From assembly GCF_014529945.1 (NCBI RefSeq), contig NZ_JACVFB010000006.1, positions 124,001 to 188,000 on the forward strand: a stretch of 64,000 nt of DNA, written 5' to 3'. A program made the translations under genes and the position numbers. This stretch comes from Chitinophaga varians. GTDB taxonomy: Bacteria; Bacteroidota; Bacteroidia; Chitinophagales; Chitinophagaceae. Positions 7,971 through 16,060 of this stretch are shown here, in pieces. Every line of letters begins with the position of its first letter. The first letter of the stretch is position 1. The notes under the pieces were generated by a model. It was not told where the DNA came from. It worked only from the letters and a program-made list of their open reading frames with translations, and did no database searches.

Positions 7971-9209
7971 ATGGCCGGAGGCGCAGTAAGTAATTCCACC
8001 TATACCAGCAGCCCCTCAAGCGGGAAACAGGCTGGCAACTACCTTTTCCCGTTTATACTGGTAACCAGTCTTTTCTTTTTATGGGGCCTCGCATACGGCC
8101 TGCTGGACGTGCTCAATAAACACTTCCAGGAAGTGCTCAACATTACGCCTAAACGCTCCACATTGCTGCAGGGAGCTTACTTTGGCGCTTACTTTGTCAT
8201 GGCGTTGCCTGCCGGCATGTTCATGAATAAATTCGGCTATAAGAAAGGGATCATCATGGGGCTGCTGCTGTATGCAGCGGGCGCCTTCCTTTTTTATCCT
8301 GCTGCCCGTGCGCTTAATTTTGATTTTTTCCTGCTGTCATTATTTATCCTGGCCTGCGGACTGGCCTGTCTGGAAACAGCAGCCAATCCGTATGTAACGG
8401 TACTGGGCCCAAAAGAGTCTTCCGAGCAGCGGCTGAACCTGTCGCAATGTTTCAATGGGCTGGGCTCCTTCCTGGGCCCGGTAATAGGCGGCGCGCTCTT
8501 CTTCGGCAGCGGAAAAGATGACCTGACTACTGTACAGCTCACCTACATCGTGATCGGCCTGGTAGTACTGCTGATCGCTGGTTTCTTCTGGCGTACCAAA
8601 CTGCCGGAAATCAAGGAAGCAGAAGTGGAAGGAGAAGCGGTATTAAAAGACGAAAGACCGCTGTTTGCCCACAAACATTTTGTAGGCGGCGTAGTGGCGC
8701 AGTTCTTTTATGTGGCGGCGCAGGTAGGCGTAGGCGCACTGTTTATCAATTACGCCACCGAATACTGGCACGGAACCTCCAACGAAAAGGCAGCCTATTT
8801 GCTGTCTGCCGGGATGGTGTTGTTCCTGGCGGGTCGTTTCGTGGGTACTGCCCTGATGCGTAAAATCGCCCCCAATAAACTGCTGGCTATTTATGCGTTC
8901 GTCAATGTGCTGCTGTGTGCCTTTGTGATGACGGGCAGCGGCGCTGCTTCTGTTTACGCACTGATAGCCGTGTTTTTCTTTATGTCTATCATGTTCCCGA
9001 CCATCTTTGCCCTGGGGGTAAAAGATCTGGGAAAACATACTAAAAAAGGCGCTTCTTTTATCGTCATGTCTATCGTGGGGGGAGCTTCTGTTCCTTACCT
9101 GATGGGTGTGGTGACTGAAAAGTATTCTACGGCCATTTCCTACGGTATCCCGATGCTTTGCTTTGTGGTGGTGTTCTACTATGGCTGGCGGGGATATAAG
9201 AGAAACTAA
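7971..9209 (+). CDS. fucP: L-fucose:proton symporter (MFS, FucP family)
   Basis: A 412-residue major facilitator with about 12 hydrophobic helices. FucP-type signatures are FFLWGLAYGLLDVLNKHFQE in helix 1, GAYFGAYFVMALPAG in helix 2 and ETAANPYVTVLGP followed by QRLNLSQCFNGLGSFLGP. A soluble polar N-terminal tail of ~24 residues (many S, T, G) precedes helix 1. It ends the fucose cluster and imports the substrate across the inner membrane. Glucose/galactose GluP transporters are the nearest alternative; the neighbouring mutarotase, lactonase and SDR genes favour fucose. Confidence 0.86.
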   Translation: MAGGAVSNSTYTSSPSSGKQAGNYLFPFILVTSLFFLWGLAYGLLDVLNKHFQEVLNITPKRSTLLQGAYFGAYFVMALPAGMFMNKFGYKKGIIMGLLLYAAGAFLFYPAARALNFDFFLLSLFILACGLACLETAANPYVTVLGPKESSEQRLNLSQCFNGLGSFLGPVIGGALFFGSGKDDLTTVQLTYIVIGLVVLLIAGFFWRTKLPEIKEAEVEGEAVLKDERPLFAHKHFVGGVVAQFFYVAAQVGVGALFINYATEYWHGTSNEKAAYLLSAGMVLFLAGRFVGTALMRKIAPNKLLAIYAFVNVLLCAFVMTGSGAASVYALIAVFFFMSIMFPTIFALGVKDLGKHTKKGASFIVMSIVGGASVPYLMGVVTEKYSTAISYGIPMLCFVVVFYYGWRGYKRN

Positions 9210-9273
9210 GCCCTCTTTTTAATCTTTTAATCCGCAAAATCATCGTATCTTCCTAAACACAAAAAGGAATACC

Positions 9274-10050
9274 ATGATCTTGCGGATTTTTACTTCCTAT
9301 ATCTTCCGTTGTGTCCTGTTATGCCTGCCTATCCTATGGCTCTGCGGATGCGCAAAAAAAGATAAACCCTCTGACCCGCCACCGGCATTTTATACCCGGT
9401 TGTCGCTGGATATCTCCCATGAAATGAATGGTAGTCAACTGATAAGGAATACCACCACCTATACCAATCCGGCCGGCGAAAAATTCCTGATCACCAAATT
9501 CCGCTATTACCTCAGCAATTTCGCACTGGTAGATGACGCCGGGAAAACCATCCCGCTGGCATCGGCCTACTACCTGATAGACGACGCGGTAGACGCTACC
9601 AAACGCCTGGTGCTCGATAGTGTGCCGGCCGGCAATTTTACGGCGGTCCGCTTCCTGATAGGCGTAGACAGTGCCCGTAATAACAGCGGCGTCCAGTCCG
9701 GCGCTTTGGCCCCGGAAAACGGCATGTTCTGGACCTGGAACAGCGGTTACATCATGGCCAAGCTGGAAGGCACCTCCGACGCGATAACCACGCCAACACA
9801 AGGGTTCGAATGGCATGTGGGCGGCTTCAGAGGCGCTTACAACGCGCTGAGGACGGTGCAACTGCCGTTAAACTTCAGGGTGATACCATTCACGGCCGCC
9901 ATACCACATTTCAATATGGTCGCCAATGTAGGCAAATGGTTCGCGCCCAACGAGGCCAGCTTCGCCAAGACGCCGATCATTATGGGGCCGGGCGAGGCGG
10001 CAGTCAACATCGCCAATAATTATCAACAGATGTTCTCCATTAAAAACTAA
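9274..10050 (+). CDS. MbnP-like lipoprotein
   Basis: A 258-residue lipoprotein with lipobox LCGC (lipid cysteine 26). The body matches the MbnP family: LSLDISHEMNG near the start, FRYYLSNFALVDDAGK, AVRFLIGVDSARNNSG, ENGMFWTWNSGYI and GFEWHVGGF. MbnP proteins are periplasmic copper-binding proteins in which a partner diheme enzyme oxidises a tryptophan to kynurenine. Candidate tryptophans here are W153, W155, W180 and W222. The next gene, 8 bases downstream, is that kind of enzyme, so the two are translated as a pair. No methanobactin gene is visible, so the role is probably general copper handling. Confidence 0.8.
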   Translation: MILRIFTSYIFRCVLLCLPILWLCGCAKKDKPSDPPPAFYTRLSLDISHEMNGSQLIRNTTTYTNPAGEKFLITKFRYYLSNFALVDDAGKTIPLASAYYLIDDAVDATKRLVLDSVPAGNFTAVRFLIGVDSARNNSGVQSGALAPENGMFWTWNSGYIMAKLEGTSDAITTPTQGFEWHVGGFRGAYNALRTVQLPLNFRVIPFTAAIPHFNMVANVGKWFAPNEASFAKTPIIMGPGEAAVNIANNYQQMFSIKN

Positions 10051-10058
10051 TACCGCGG

Positions 10059-11123
10059 ATGCGTCATAAAGCGTTATATATCGCTGCTGCCTTCGGGACA
10101 TTGCTGATGTTCGCTCATGCCTGTAAAAAGGAAAACAGGGGCGGAACAGGCGGTTTCCGGACAGATCCGGTAACGCTGTCGCTGCCGCCGGGATTCCCCG
10201 AGCCGGTATATAACTTCTCCGGCAACCCACTCACGAAACAGGGCGTGGCGCTGGGCCGGTTTATTTTTTACGATTACCGTCTCTCAAAAGACAGCACCGT
10301 GTCCTGTGGCTTCTGCCATCAGCAGTTCGCCGCCTTCGGGCATTTCGATCATGCGCTGAGCCACGGCGTAGGCGGCCAGCAAGGTACCCGTTCGGTACCG
10401 ACACTTTTCAATATGATCTGGCAGAAAGAATTTATGTGGGACGGCGGGGTGAACAATCTGGAGATACAACCACTGACACCGCTCACCGATCACAAGGAAA
10501 TGGGGGTGGACCTGCAGCAGCTGTTGAAGAAAATGCAGGGCGATCCCAAATACCGGCAGCAGTTCAGCGCGGCCTTTGGCACAGAGGAAGTCACCAGTGA
10601 ACGGATGTTCAAGGCCATTACACAGTTTGTAGGTACCATGATTTCCGGTAACTCCCGTTACGACAGCATCATCCGCAAAGTGCCCGGAGCGGCCTTCTCG
10701 CCGGATGAAGCAGTAGGCTACACCCTGTATCAGCAGAAATGTGCGGCCTGCCATAAAGAACCGCTGTTTACAGACCTGAGCTATCGCAGCAACGGACTGC
10801 CTTACCTGCCCGCACTCAATGATGTGGGCCGCATGAAGATCACCAGCAACACGGCGGACTACCTCAAATTTAAAGTGCCGTCCCTGCGGAATATCCTGAA
10901 AAGCTCTCCCTATATGCATGACGGACGTTTCTTCGATATCTACCAGGTGTTCGATTTCTATGATCATGGCGTAAAGGATACGATTACCACTGACGCCCTG
11001 GTACGGAAGGGTGTTTCGCTGACCGATCAGCAAAAACGGCAGCTGTATTTGTTCCTCAATACCCTCACCGACTATACGCTGATCAACAATAAAGATCTCT
11101 CTGAAATATTAATAGAGCCATAA
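10059..11123 (+). CDS. MbnH-like diheme cytochrome c peroxidase family protein
   Basis: A 354-residue lipoprotein (cysteine 22 in AHAC) of the diheme peroxidase/MauG superfamily. Two c-type haem sites are CGFCH (83-87) and CAACH (228-232); SVPTLFNM and the late YMHDGRFF are further family motifs. In characterised systems MbnH uses hydrogen peroxide to convert a tryptophan of MbnP to kynurenine, creating a copper site. The gene is 8 bases after an MbnP-like gene and is closed by a strong terminator, so the pair is a two-gene unit. A plain cytochrome c peroxidase is the alternative, but the pairing favours MbnH. Confidence 0.83.
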   Translation: MRHKALYIAAAFGTLLMFAHACKKENRGGTGGFRTDPVTLSLPPGFPEPVYNFSGNPLTKQGVALGRFIFYDYRLSKDSTVSCGFCHQQFAAFGHFDHALSHGVGGQQGTRSVPTLFNMIWQKEFMWDGGVNNLEIQPLTPLTDHKEMGVDLQQLLKKMQGDPKYRQQFSAAFGTEEVTSERMFKAITQFVGTMISGNSRYDSIIRKVPGAAFSPDEAVGYTLYQQKCAACHKEPLFTDLSYRSNGLPYLPALNDVGRMKITSNTADYLKFKVPSLRNILKSSPYMHDGRFFDIYQVFDFYDHGVKDTITTDALVRKGVSLTDQQKRQLYLFLNTLTDYTLINNKDLSEILIEP

Positions 11124-11125
11124 AA

Positions 11126-11163
11126 CAAAAGCGCCATCGACGTTACATCGATGGCGCTTTTGT
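11126..11163. terminator. Bidirectional terminator between mbnH-like gene and tag
   Basis: AAAAGCGCCATCGA pairs with TCGATGGCGCTTTT around a 6-base loop, with A and T tracts on the two sides. It lies between converging genes and can stop transcription both ways. Confidence 0.88.
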
Positions 11164-11181
11164 CTTGTATTTACCGGAAGG

Positions 11182-11754
11182 CTATCCTTTGGATCTTTTG
11201 TAGCAGTCGGCTATATGATCATTCACCATACCTGTGGCCTGCATATAGGCGTAACAGATAGTAGACCCTACGAACTTGAATCCGCGTTTCAGCAGATCTT
11301 TGCTCATCGCGTCGGAGATGGCAGTCTTAGCGGGTACCTCCTGTAAGGATTTGAAATTGTTGACAATGGGTTTGTGATTGACGAAAGACCAGATATACTT
11401 GTCGAAGGTGCCGAATTCCTTTTGCACGGCCAGAAAGGCTTTAGCATTAGTAATCACAGCGTTGATCTTCAGTTTGTTGCGGATGATTCCTTCGTTTTCC
11501 AGCAGTTTGGAGATTTTTTTATCATCGTATTTGACGATCTTTTTCGCGTCCCAGTTATCGAAAGCTTTGCGATAGTTTTCCCTTTTGGTGAGCACGGTAT
11601 ACCAGCTAAGGCCGGCCTGTGCGCCTTCCAGGCAAAGCATTTCAAAGAGATGCTGGTCGTCATGATTGGGGGTGCCCCATTCATGGTCGTGATAGTCTTT
11701 ATACAATTGATCTTTGAGGCTCCAGCCGCATCTGGTTTTTTCTACAGTTCCCAT
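11182..11754 (-). CDS. tag: DNA-3-methyladenine glycosylase I
   Basis: Removes 3-methyladenine from alkylated DNA in base-excision repair. At 190 residues it aligns along its length with E. coli Tag: RCGW start, YHDHEWG, LFEMLCLEGAQAGLSW, GIIRNKLKI, WSFVNHKP and KRGFKFVGSTICYAYMQATG. The zinc ligands are C9, H22, H180 and C184. It overlaps the 3' end of the DUF4954 gene by 13 bases in another frame, so the two are translationally linked. It is the last gene of the glmS-DUF4954-tag series and ends at a bidirectional terminator. Confidence 0.95.
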   Translation of the reverse strand: MGTVEKTRCGWSLKDQLYKDYHDHEWGTPNHDDQHLFEMLCLEGAQAGLSWYTVLTKRENYRKAFDNWDAKKIVKYDDKKISKLLENEGIIRNKLKINAVITNAKAFLAVQKEFGTFDKYIWSFVNHKPIVNNFKSLQEVPAKTAISDAMSKDLLKRGFKFVGSTICYAYMQATGMVNDHIADCYKRSKG

Positions 11755-13943
11755 TCGTTGATGATTTTTCTGACCCGGTTTTTATATTCGCCCAGTTCGT
11801 TCAATGTCTCGTTGATAAAGGCATTGTCTTCGAGGCTACCTACCACTACATTCATCTCGTTGGCATTTTCGTAGGCCAGTTGGCGGAAAGGGTTTTTGTA
11901 GTCTTTTTCCCTTGAATGGCGGATGTTGTGAGCCATCCATTCCATGGTGCGGGTAGAGTCTTCCAGCCATTCTGCGAGTAATGCAGGGGTAAAGTTTTTC
12001 AAAGATACCTCTTTTATTTCCAGCATACTGGCAACGGCGTGTTGCAGTTTGTCGGAGGCGTATTCGTTACCGATCTCGATGTACTGTTCGTGCAGCTGCG
12101 GCCAGCTGGCGATTTTATTTTTCCGGATTTTCTGTTTGAGCAGGTTGACGGTTTCTGCTTTCATCAGTTGCCCGCCGATGTTGTGCCATTCGCCGCGTTT
12201 GGCTGTTTTGATGGCAGCCTGCAAAGCGAGGAACGACGGCTTGTTGGCGGCAATGATGTTTTTCATGCCGTAGAAAACGATCAGTTCGCGGAAGAGCGCA
12301 TAGGCTTTGTGTACTTTCAGCAGCTGCACCTCACGGGAGCTGTTTTCCATACCACTGACCAGCACGGTCAGACGGGCCACTTCTTCCGGTTGCTGCAATA
12401 ACAGTTCCCTGCCTTTTTTACGTATGTCCTTCTCCGTTAGTTCCTTCTTAGGCGTGTTTTCCGGCAGTGCGTACCAGGCTTTGCCTACAGCGGCTTCCAT
12501 GACGGCCAGCCCCTGGAACATTTCTTCCACAGAGTCGGGGGCCAGGTAATCATATTCTATCTGCTGTGTTTTATCGATACGTTTGTCGCGGTCCACATAC
12601 TTCCAGGAATTGCGGGCGATGGCGTACATATTATGCATGAACCAGTAGCCGGGCATGATTTTCAGCCGATTGTCATGTTCATCGTTCAGCACGAGGCAGA
12701 AAGGGATATTGATATGCAGTTCAGACATATAGTTACCCTTGGAGATGAGCGTGAAACTGGCGAATTTGGAATTGTGTTTCAGGCTAACGCACAGTCCCGG
12801 CCAGAACCCTCTGCCGGCAAGGATTTCACCGTCGGCACCGCGGGAGTTGTGGTTGGAGCCGATAGTAGCACCGGCAGCCATATTGCTTTGTCCCATGATC
12901 AGCGCAGCACAGAGGAACGAGTTGTTATGGTGCTGTTCATGTGCGGGAAATATCAGGGAGTTGAGTACTTCGCAGCAGGAGATGGTCGCGTTGTTGCCGA
13001 GGTACGAGTTGATCAGACGGGCGCCGTATTTCAGCTGCGAGTGGGAGGCCATCACAAAACGGACGGCTTTCACACCATAGAACACGCGGCAGCCATAGCC
13101 GATGATGCCATTCACCAGTTCGCATCCTTCTCCGATCTGTGAAGCGGCATCGCTGCTGCTGTTGATGGTCAGGTTTTTCAGCTTGTTGGCGCCTTTGAGG
13201 TAAGCATCCGTACCGATGGTGACATCTTTGATGATCTTACAGTTTTTGATCACGCAGCGGTCGCCTACCATGCCGTAGTAACCGCGGCGTTTATCGAACT
13301 GCTTTTCGGTGAACGCTTTGAACTGCTGTTGCAGCTGCTGGTCATCGCGCGACCGTGTCCAGAGGTAGGCGTCGCCGGGCAGCATGCCATCGAAGGGCAT
13401 GACGCTGCGACCGCCGTTTTCGTTGCAGAGCTCCAGCTGTATACGGCCGCTTTCAGATTCGCCTTCTTTTAAAATACCGTTCCCAAACTTGGCATAGTCG
13501 GTGGTGGCCATTTCGTTGACATTGGCGACAATTACTTCGTTGCCGAGAATATAGTGGGAGAGGTAGTTGACATTATGTACCACTACGTTGTCGCCGAAGT
13601 CGCAGGCGCAGATGGTGCTGTTGTACAGTCCTACCGGCAGCCGCAGGTTATGGAACTCGAGGTAATACGGTTCCAGTTTACCGATGCGTACCATGCCAAA
13701 GAAATGGCAGTGCTGCACCAGCTGCGGATTAAATTCGTTGGACACAAAAATATTGTTCCAGTCGTCTGAACTGTTATCATTGCGCACGAGGGCTTCCACC
13801 TCATGCGCCAGCAATCTTCTGTATTCGCCCTGCCGGCTCCATTGCTCATTACGCAGGTAGTATTCGTCTTTTCCCTTGGGTAACGGGGACTCAATAAAGT
13901 TGTACCCCAGTTCGGATAGTGGTTTCTTTTTGATATTGTTCAT
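11742..13943 (-). CDS. DUF4954 protein with left-handed beta-helix repeats
   Basis: A 733-residue protein of DUF4954, found mainly in Bacteroidota. Residues ~90-370 carry hexapeptide-like repeats (VIKNCKIIKDVTIGTDAYLKG, CELVNGIIGYGCRVFYG, ATIGSNHNSRGADGE) typical of left-handed beta-helix acyl- or nucleotidyltransferases. The last ~280 residues are predicted helical and charged. No signal peptide, so cytoplasmic. It follows glmS by 14 bases on the minus strand; GlmS makes glucosamine-6-phosphate for UDP-GlcNAc, whose synthesis uses a beta-helix acetyltransferase (GlmU), so a sugar-nucleotide role is tempting. The activity is not established. Confidence 0.86.
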   Translation of the reverse strand: MNNIKKKPLSELGYNFIESPLPKGKDEYYLRNEQWSRQGEYRRLLAHEVEALVRNDNSSDDWNNIFVSNEFNPQLVQHCHFFGMVRIGKLEPYYLEFHNLRLPVGLYNSTICACDFGDNVVVHNVNYLSHYILGNEVIVANVNEMATTDYAKFGNGILKEGESESGRIQLELCNENGGRSVMPFDGMLPGDAYLWTRSRDDQQLQQQFKAFTEKQFDKRRGYYGMVGDRCVIKNCKIIKDVTIGTDAYLKGANKLKNLTINSSSDAASQIGEGCELVNGIIGYGCRVFYGVKAVRFVMASHSQLKYGARLINSYLGNNATISCCEVLNSLIFPAHEQHHNNSFLCAALIMGQSNMAAGATIGSNHNSRGADGEILAGRGFWPGLCVSLKHNSKFASFTLISKGNYMSELHINIPFCLVLNDEHDNRLKIMPGYWFMHNMYAIARNSWKYVDRDKRIDKTQQIEYDYLAPDSVEEMFQGLAVMEAAVGKAWYALPENTPKKELTEKDIRKKGRELLLQQPEEVARLTVLVSGMENSSREVQLLKVHKAYALFRELIVFYGMKNIIAANKPSFLALQAAIKTAKRGEWHNIGGQLMKAETVNLLKQKIRKNKIASWPQLHEQYIEIGNEYASDKLQHAVASMLEIKEVSLKNFTPALLAEWLEDSTRTMEWMAHNIRHSREKDYKNPFRQLAYENANEMNVVVGSLEDNAFINETLNELGEYKNRVRKIINEWEL

Positions 13944-13957
13944 GGATACGATCTAGG

Positions 13958-15793
13958 TTATTCAACAGTCACACTCTTCGCCAGGTTTCTCGGTTTGTCT
14001 ACGTCAAACCCTTTCATGACGCCGATGTGATAGGCGAGCAGTTGCAAAGGAATAACGGAGACAATAGGTGCAACGAGTTCATCTGCTGAAGGTACAAAAA
14101 TAACGTCATCTGCCATGGGCGGAATGATGTGGTCACCTTCCGTCACAACCGCTATCACTTTACCTTTGCGGGCTTTGATCTCTTGTATGTTGGACACGAT
14201 CTTTTCGTAGTAGCTGTCTTTGGTGGCTACAATCACAACAGGCAGGTTTTCGTCTACCAGTGCGATAGGGCCATGTTTCATTTCCGCAGCGGGATAACCC
14301 TCCGCGTGGATGTACGATATTTCTTTCAGTTTGAGCGCGCCTTCCAGGGCAACGGGGAAGTTGTAACCACGGCCCAGATAGAGGAAGTCGCGTGCATCTT
14401 TATATTTGGCAGCGATCTTTTGTACCTGATCATCCAGCTTGAGCGCGGTGGCTACTTTTTCAGGGATCTGGTCCAGTTCATCGAGCAGGTGCTGGAAACG
14501 TTGGGTGGTGATGGAACCTTTCTCTGCGGCTATTTTCAGGCCTACGAGGCAAAGCACGGCCAGTTGCGCCGTGAAGGCTTTGGTGCTGGCTACGCCGATT
14601 TCAGGGCCTGCATGCGTATAGGCGCCGGCGTGAGACAGGCGCGCAATGGAAGAGCCTACCACGTTACATACGCCGAGGATGATAGCGCCTTTCTCTTTGG
14701 CGGCTTCAATGGCTACCAGCGTATCGGCTGTTTCGCCGGACTGGGAGATGGCGATGATCACATCACCGGGGCCTACCACCGGATTACGATAGCGGAACTC
14801 GGAGGCGTATTCCACTTCCACCGGAATGCGGCACAACTCTTCGATCATGTATTCTGCCACCAGGCCCGCATGCCATGAGGTGCCGCAGGCTACCACGATG
14901 ATGCGTTTGGCGTTGCTCAGCGTTTCAGCATACTCGCGGATACCGCCCATGGTGAGGGTACCTTTTTTAGCATCGAGACGGCCACGCAAACTGTCAAAGA
15001 TGGTTTGCGGCTGCTCAAATATTTCTTTCAGCATGAAATGCGCAAAGCCGCCTTTTTCAATGGCTGCCAGCTCAATATCCAGCTTCTGTATATACGGTGT
15101 TTGCCTTTCGTTGGAGATATTTTTCAGGATCAGCTCATCGGCTTTAATGATGGCAATTTCGTAGTCGTTGACATAGACTACCTCCTTGGTGTATTCTACG
15201 ATAGGAGAGGCGTCGGAAGCAAGGAAATGTTCTCCCTTACCTACCCCGATCACCAGCGGACTGCCTTTGCGTGCGGCGATCAGCGTGTCCGGATTATCTT
15301 CGTCGATCAGTACGATCACATAAGCGCCAACCACCCTTTTCAGGGCGATACGCAGGGCTTCTTCCAGTGGGCACTGATTCTGTTTTTTGATCTCTTCAAT
15401 AAAATGCAGCAACACCTCTGTATCAGTATCGCTCTGGAAAACATGTCCCTGTTTGATCAGTTCCTGTTTCAGTTGTACATAGTTTTCGATGATACCATTA
15501 TGTACCATCGACAGTTTTCCGTCACTGGAAACGTGGGGGTGTGCGTTGCGGTCACAGGGCTCGCCATGCGTCGCCCACCGGGTATGCCCGATGGCGATGG
15601 GGCTGCGCATGTCATAGCTGGACGCGTATTCTTCCAGTGCTGCCACTTTATCTTTCTTTTTGTATACCCGCAGTCCGTCATTGATAATGGCTACGCCAGC
15701 GCTGTCGTAACCGCGGTATTCCAGTCTTTTAAGGCCTTTCAATACTACCGGGTATGCTTCTCGGTGCCCGATGTAAGCTACAATTCCACACAT
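13958..15793 (-). CDS. glmS: Glutamine--fructose-6-phosphate aminotransferase (isomerizing)
   Basis: Makes glucosamine-6-phosphate from fructose-6-phosphate and glutamine, the entry to peptidoglycan and lipid A precursors. The N-terminal glutaminase domain starts MCGIVAYIG with the nucleophile C2 exposed after Met removal, and includes the GHTRWATHG motif. Two SIS domains follow (CGTSWHAG and SQSGETADT; later EGALKLKEISY), and the C-terminus ends KSVTVE. 611 residues is normal. It heads a minus-strand unit with DUF4954 and tag. The 267-base upstream gap shows no glmS ribozyme-like element, as expected outside Firmicutes. Confidence 0.97.
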   Translation of the reverse strand: MCGIVAYIGHREAYPVVLKGLKRLEYRGYDSAGVAIINDGLRVYKKKDKVAALEEYASSYDMRSPIAIGHTRWATHGEPCDRNAHPHVSSDGKLSMVHNGIIENYVQLKQELIKQGHVFQSDTDTEVLLHFIEEIKKQNQCPLEEALRIALKRVVGAYVIVLIDEDNPDTLIAARKGSPLVIGVGKGEHFLASDASPIVEYTKEVVYVNDYEIAIIKADELILKNISNERQTPYIQKLDIELAAIEKGGFAHFMLKEIFEQPQTIFDSLRGRLDAKKGTLTMGGIREYAETLSNAKRIIVVACGTSWHAGLVAEYMIEELCRIPVEVEYASEFRYRNPVVGPGDVIIAISQSGETADTLVAIEAAKEKGAIILGVCNVVGSSIARLSHAGAYTHAGPEIGVASTKAFTAQLAVLCLVGLKIAAEKGSITTQRFQHLLDELDQIPEKVATALKLDDQVQKIAAKYKDARDFLYLGRGYNFPVALEGALKLKEISYIHAEGYPAAEMKHGPIALVDENLPVVIVATKDSYYEKIVSNIQEIKARKGKVIAVVTEGDHIIPPMADDVIFVPSADELVAPIVSVIPLQLLAYHIGVMKGFDVDKPRNLAKSVTVE

Positions 15794-16060
15794 GTGTTTA
15801 AGAGTGTTTTTTGATGAGGGTGTTCATGCAATATCGCATTAATTGTTAAAATAACATCACTTGATGTTAATAAAATATAATATAAGATATGGTTTCTACG
15901 CGTGCGTTTTTCACATAACGTGCATCTCGCAAAGTGGAAATTAAAATGAAAAAAGGGAATATCGTGCGCGATTAACCGAATGTTAATATCCGGATCATCG
16001 TTCACTATATTCCCCCTTATAAATTACATAGGATGAATGTATTATTTACATCCCATGTGG

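Noticed and set aside
15794..16060. glmS ribozyme or leader element upstream of glmS
   Set aside because: No conserved core was seen, and the ribozyme is known from Firmicutes and relatives.
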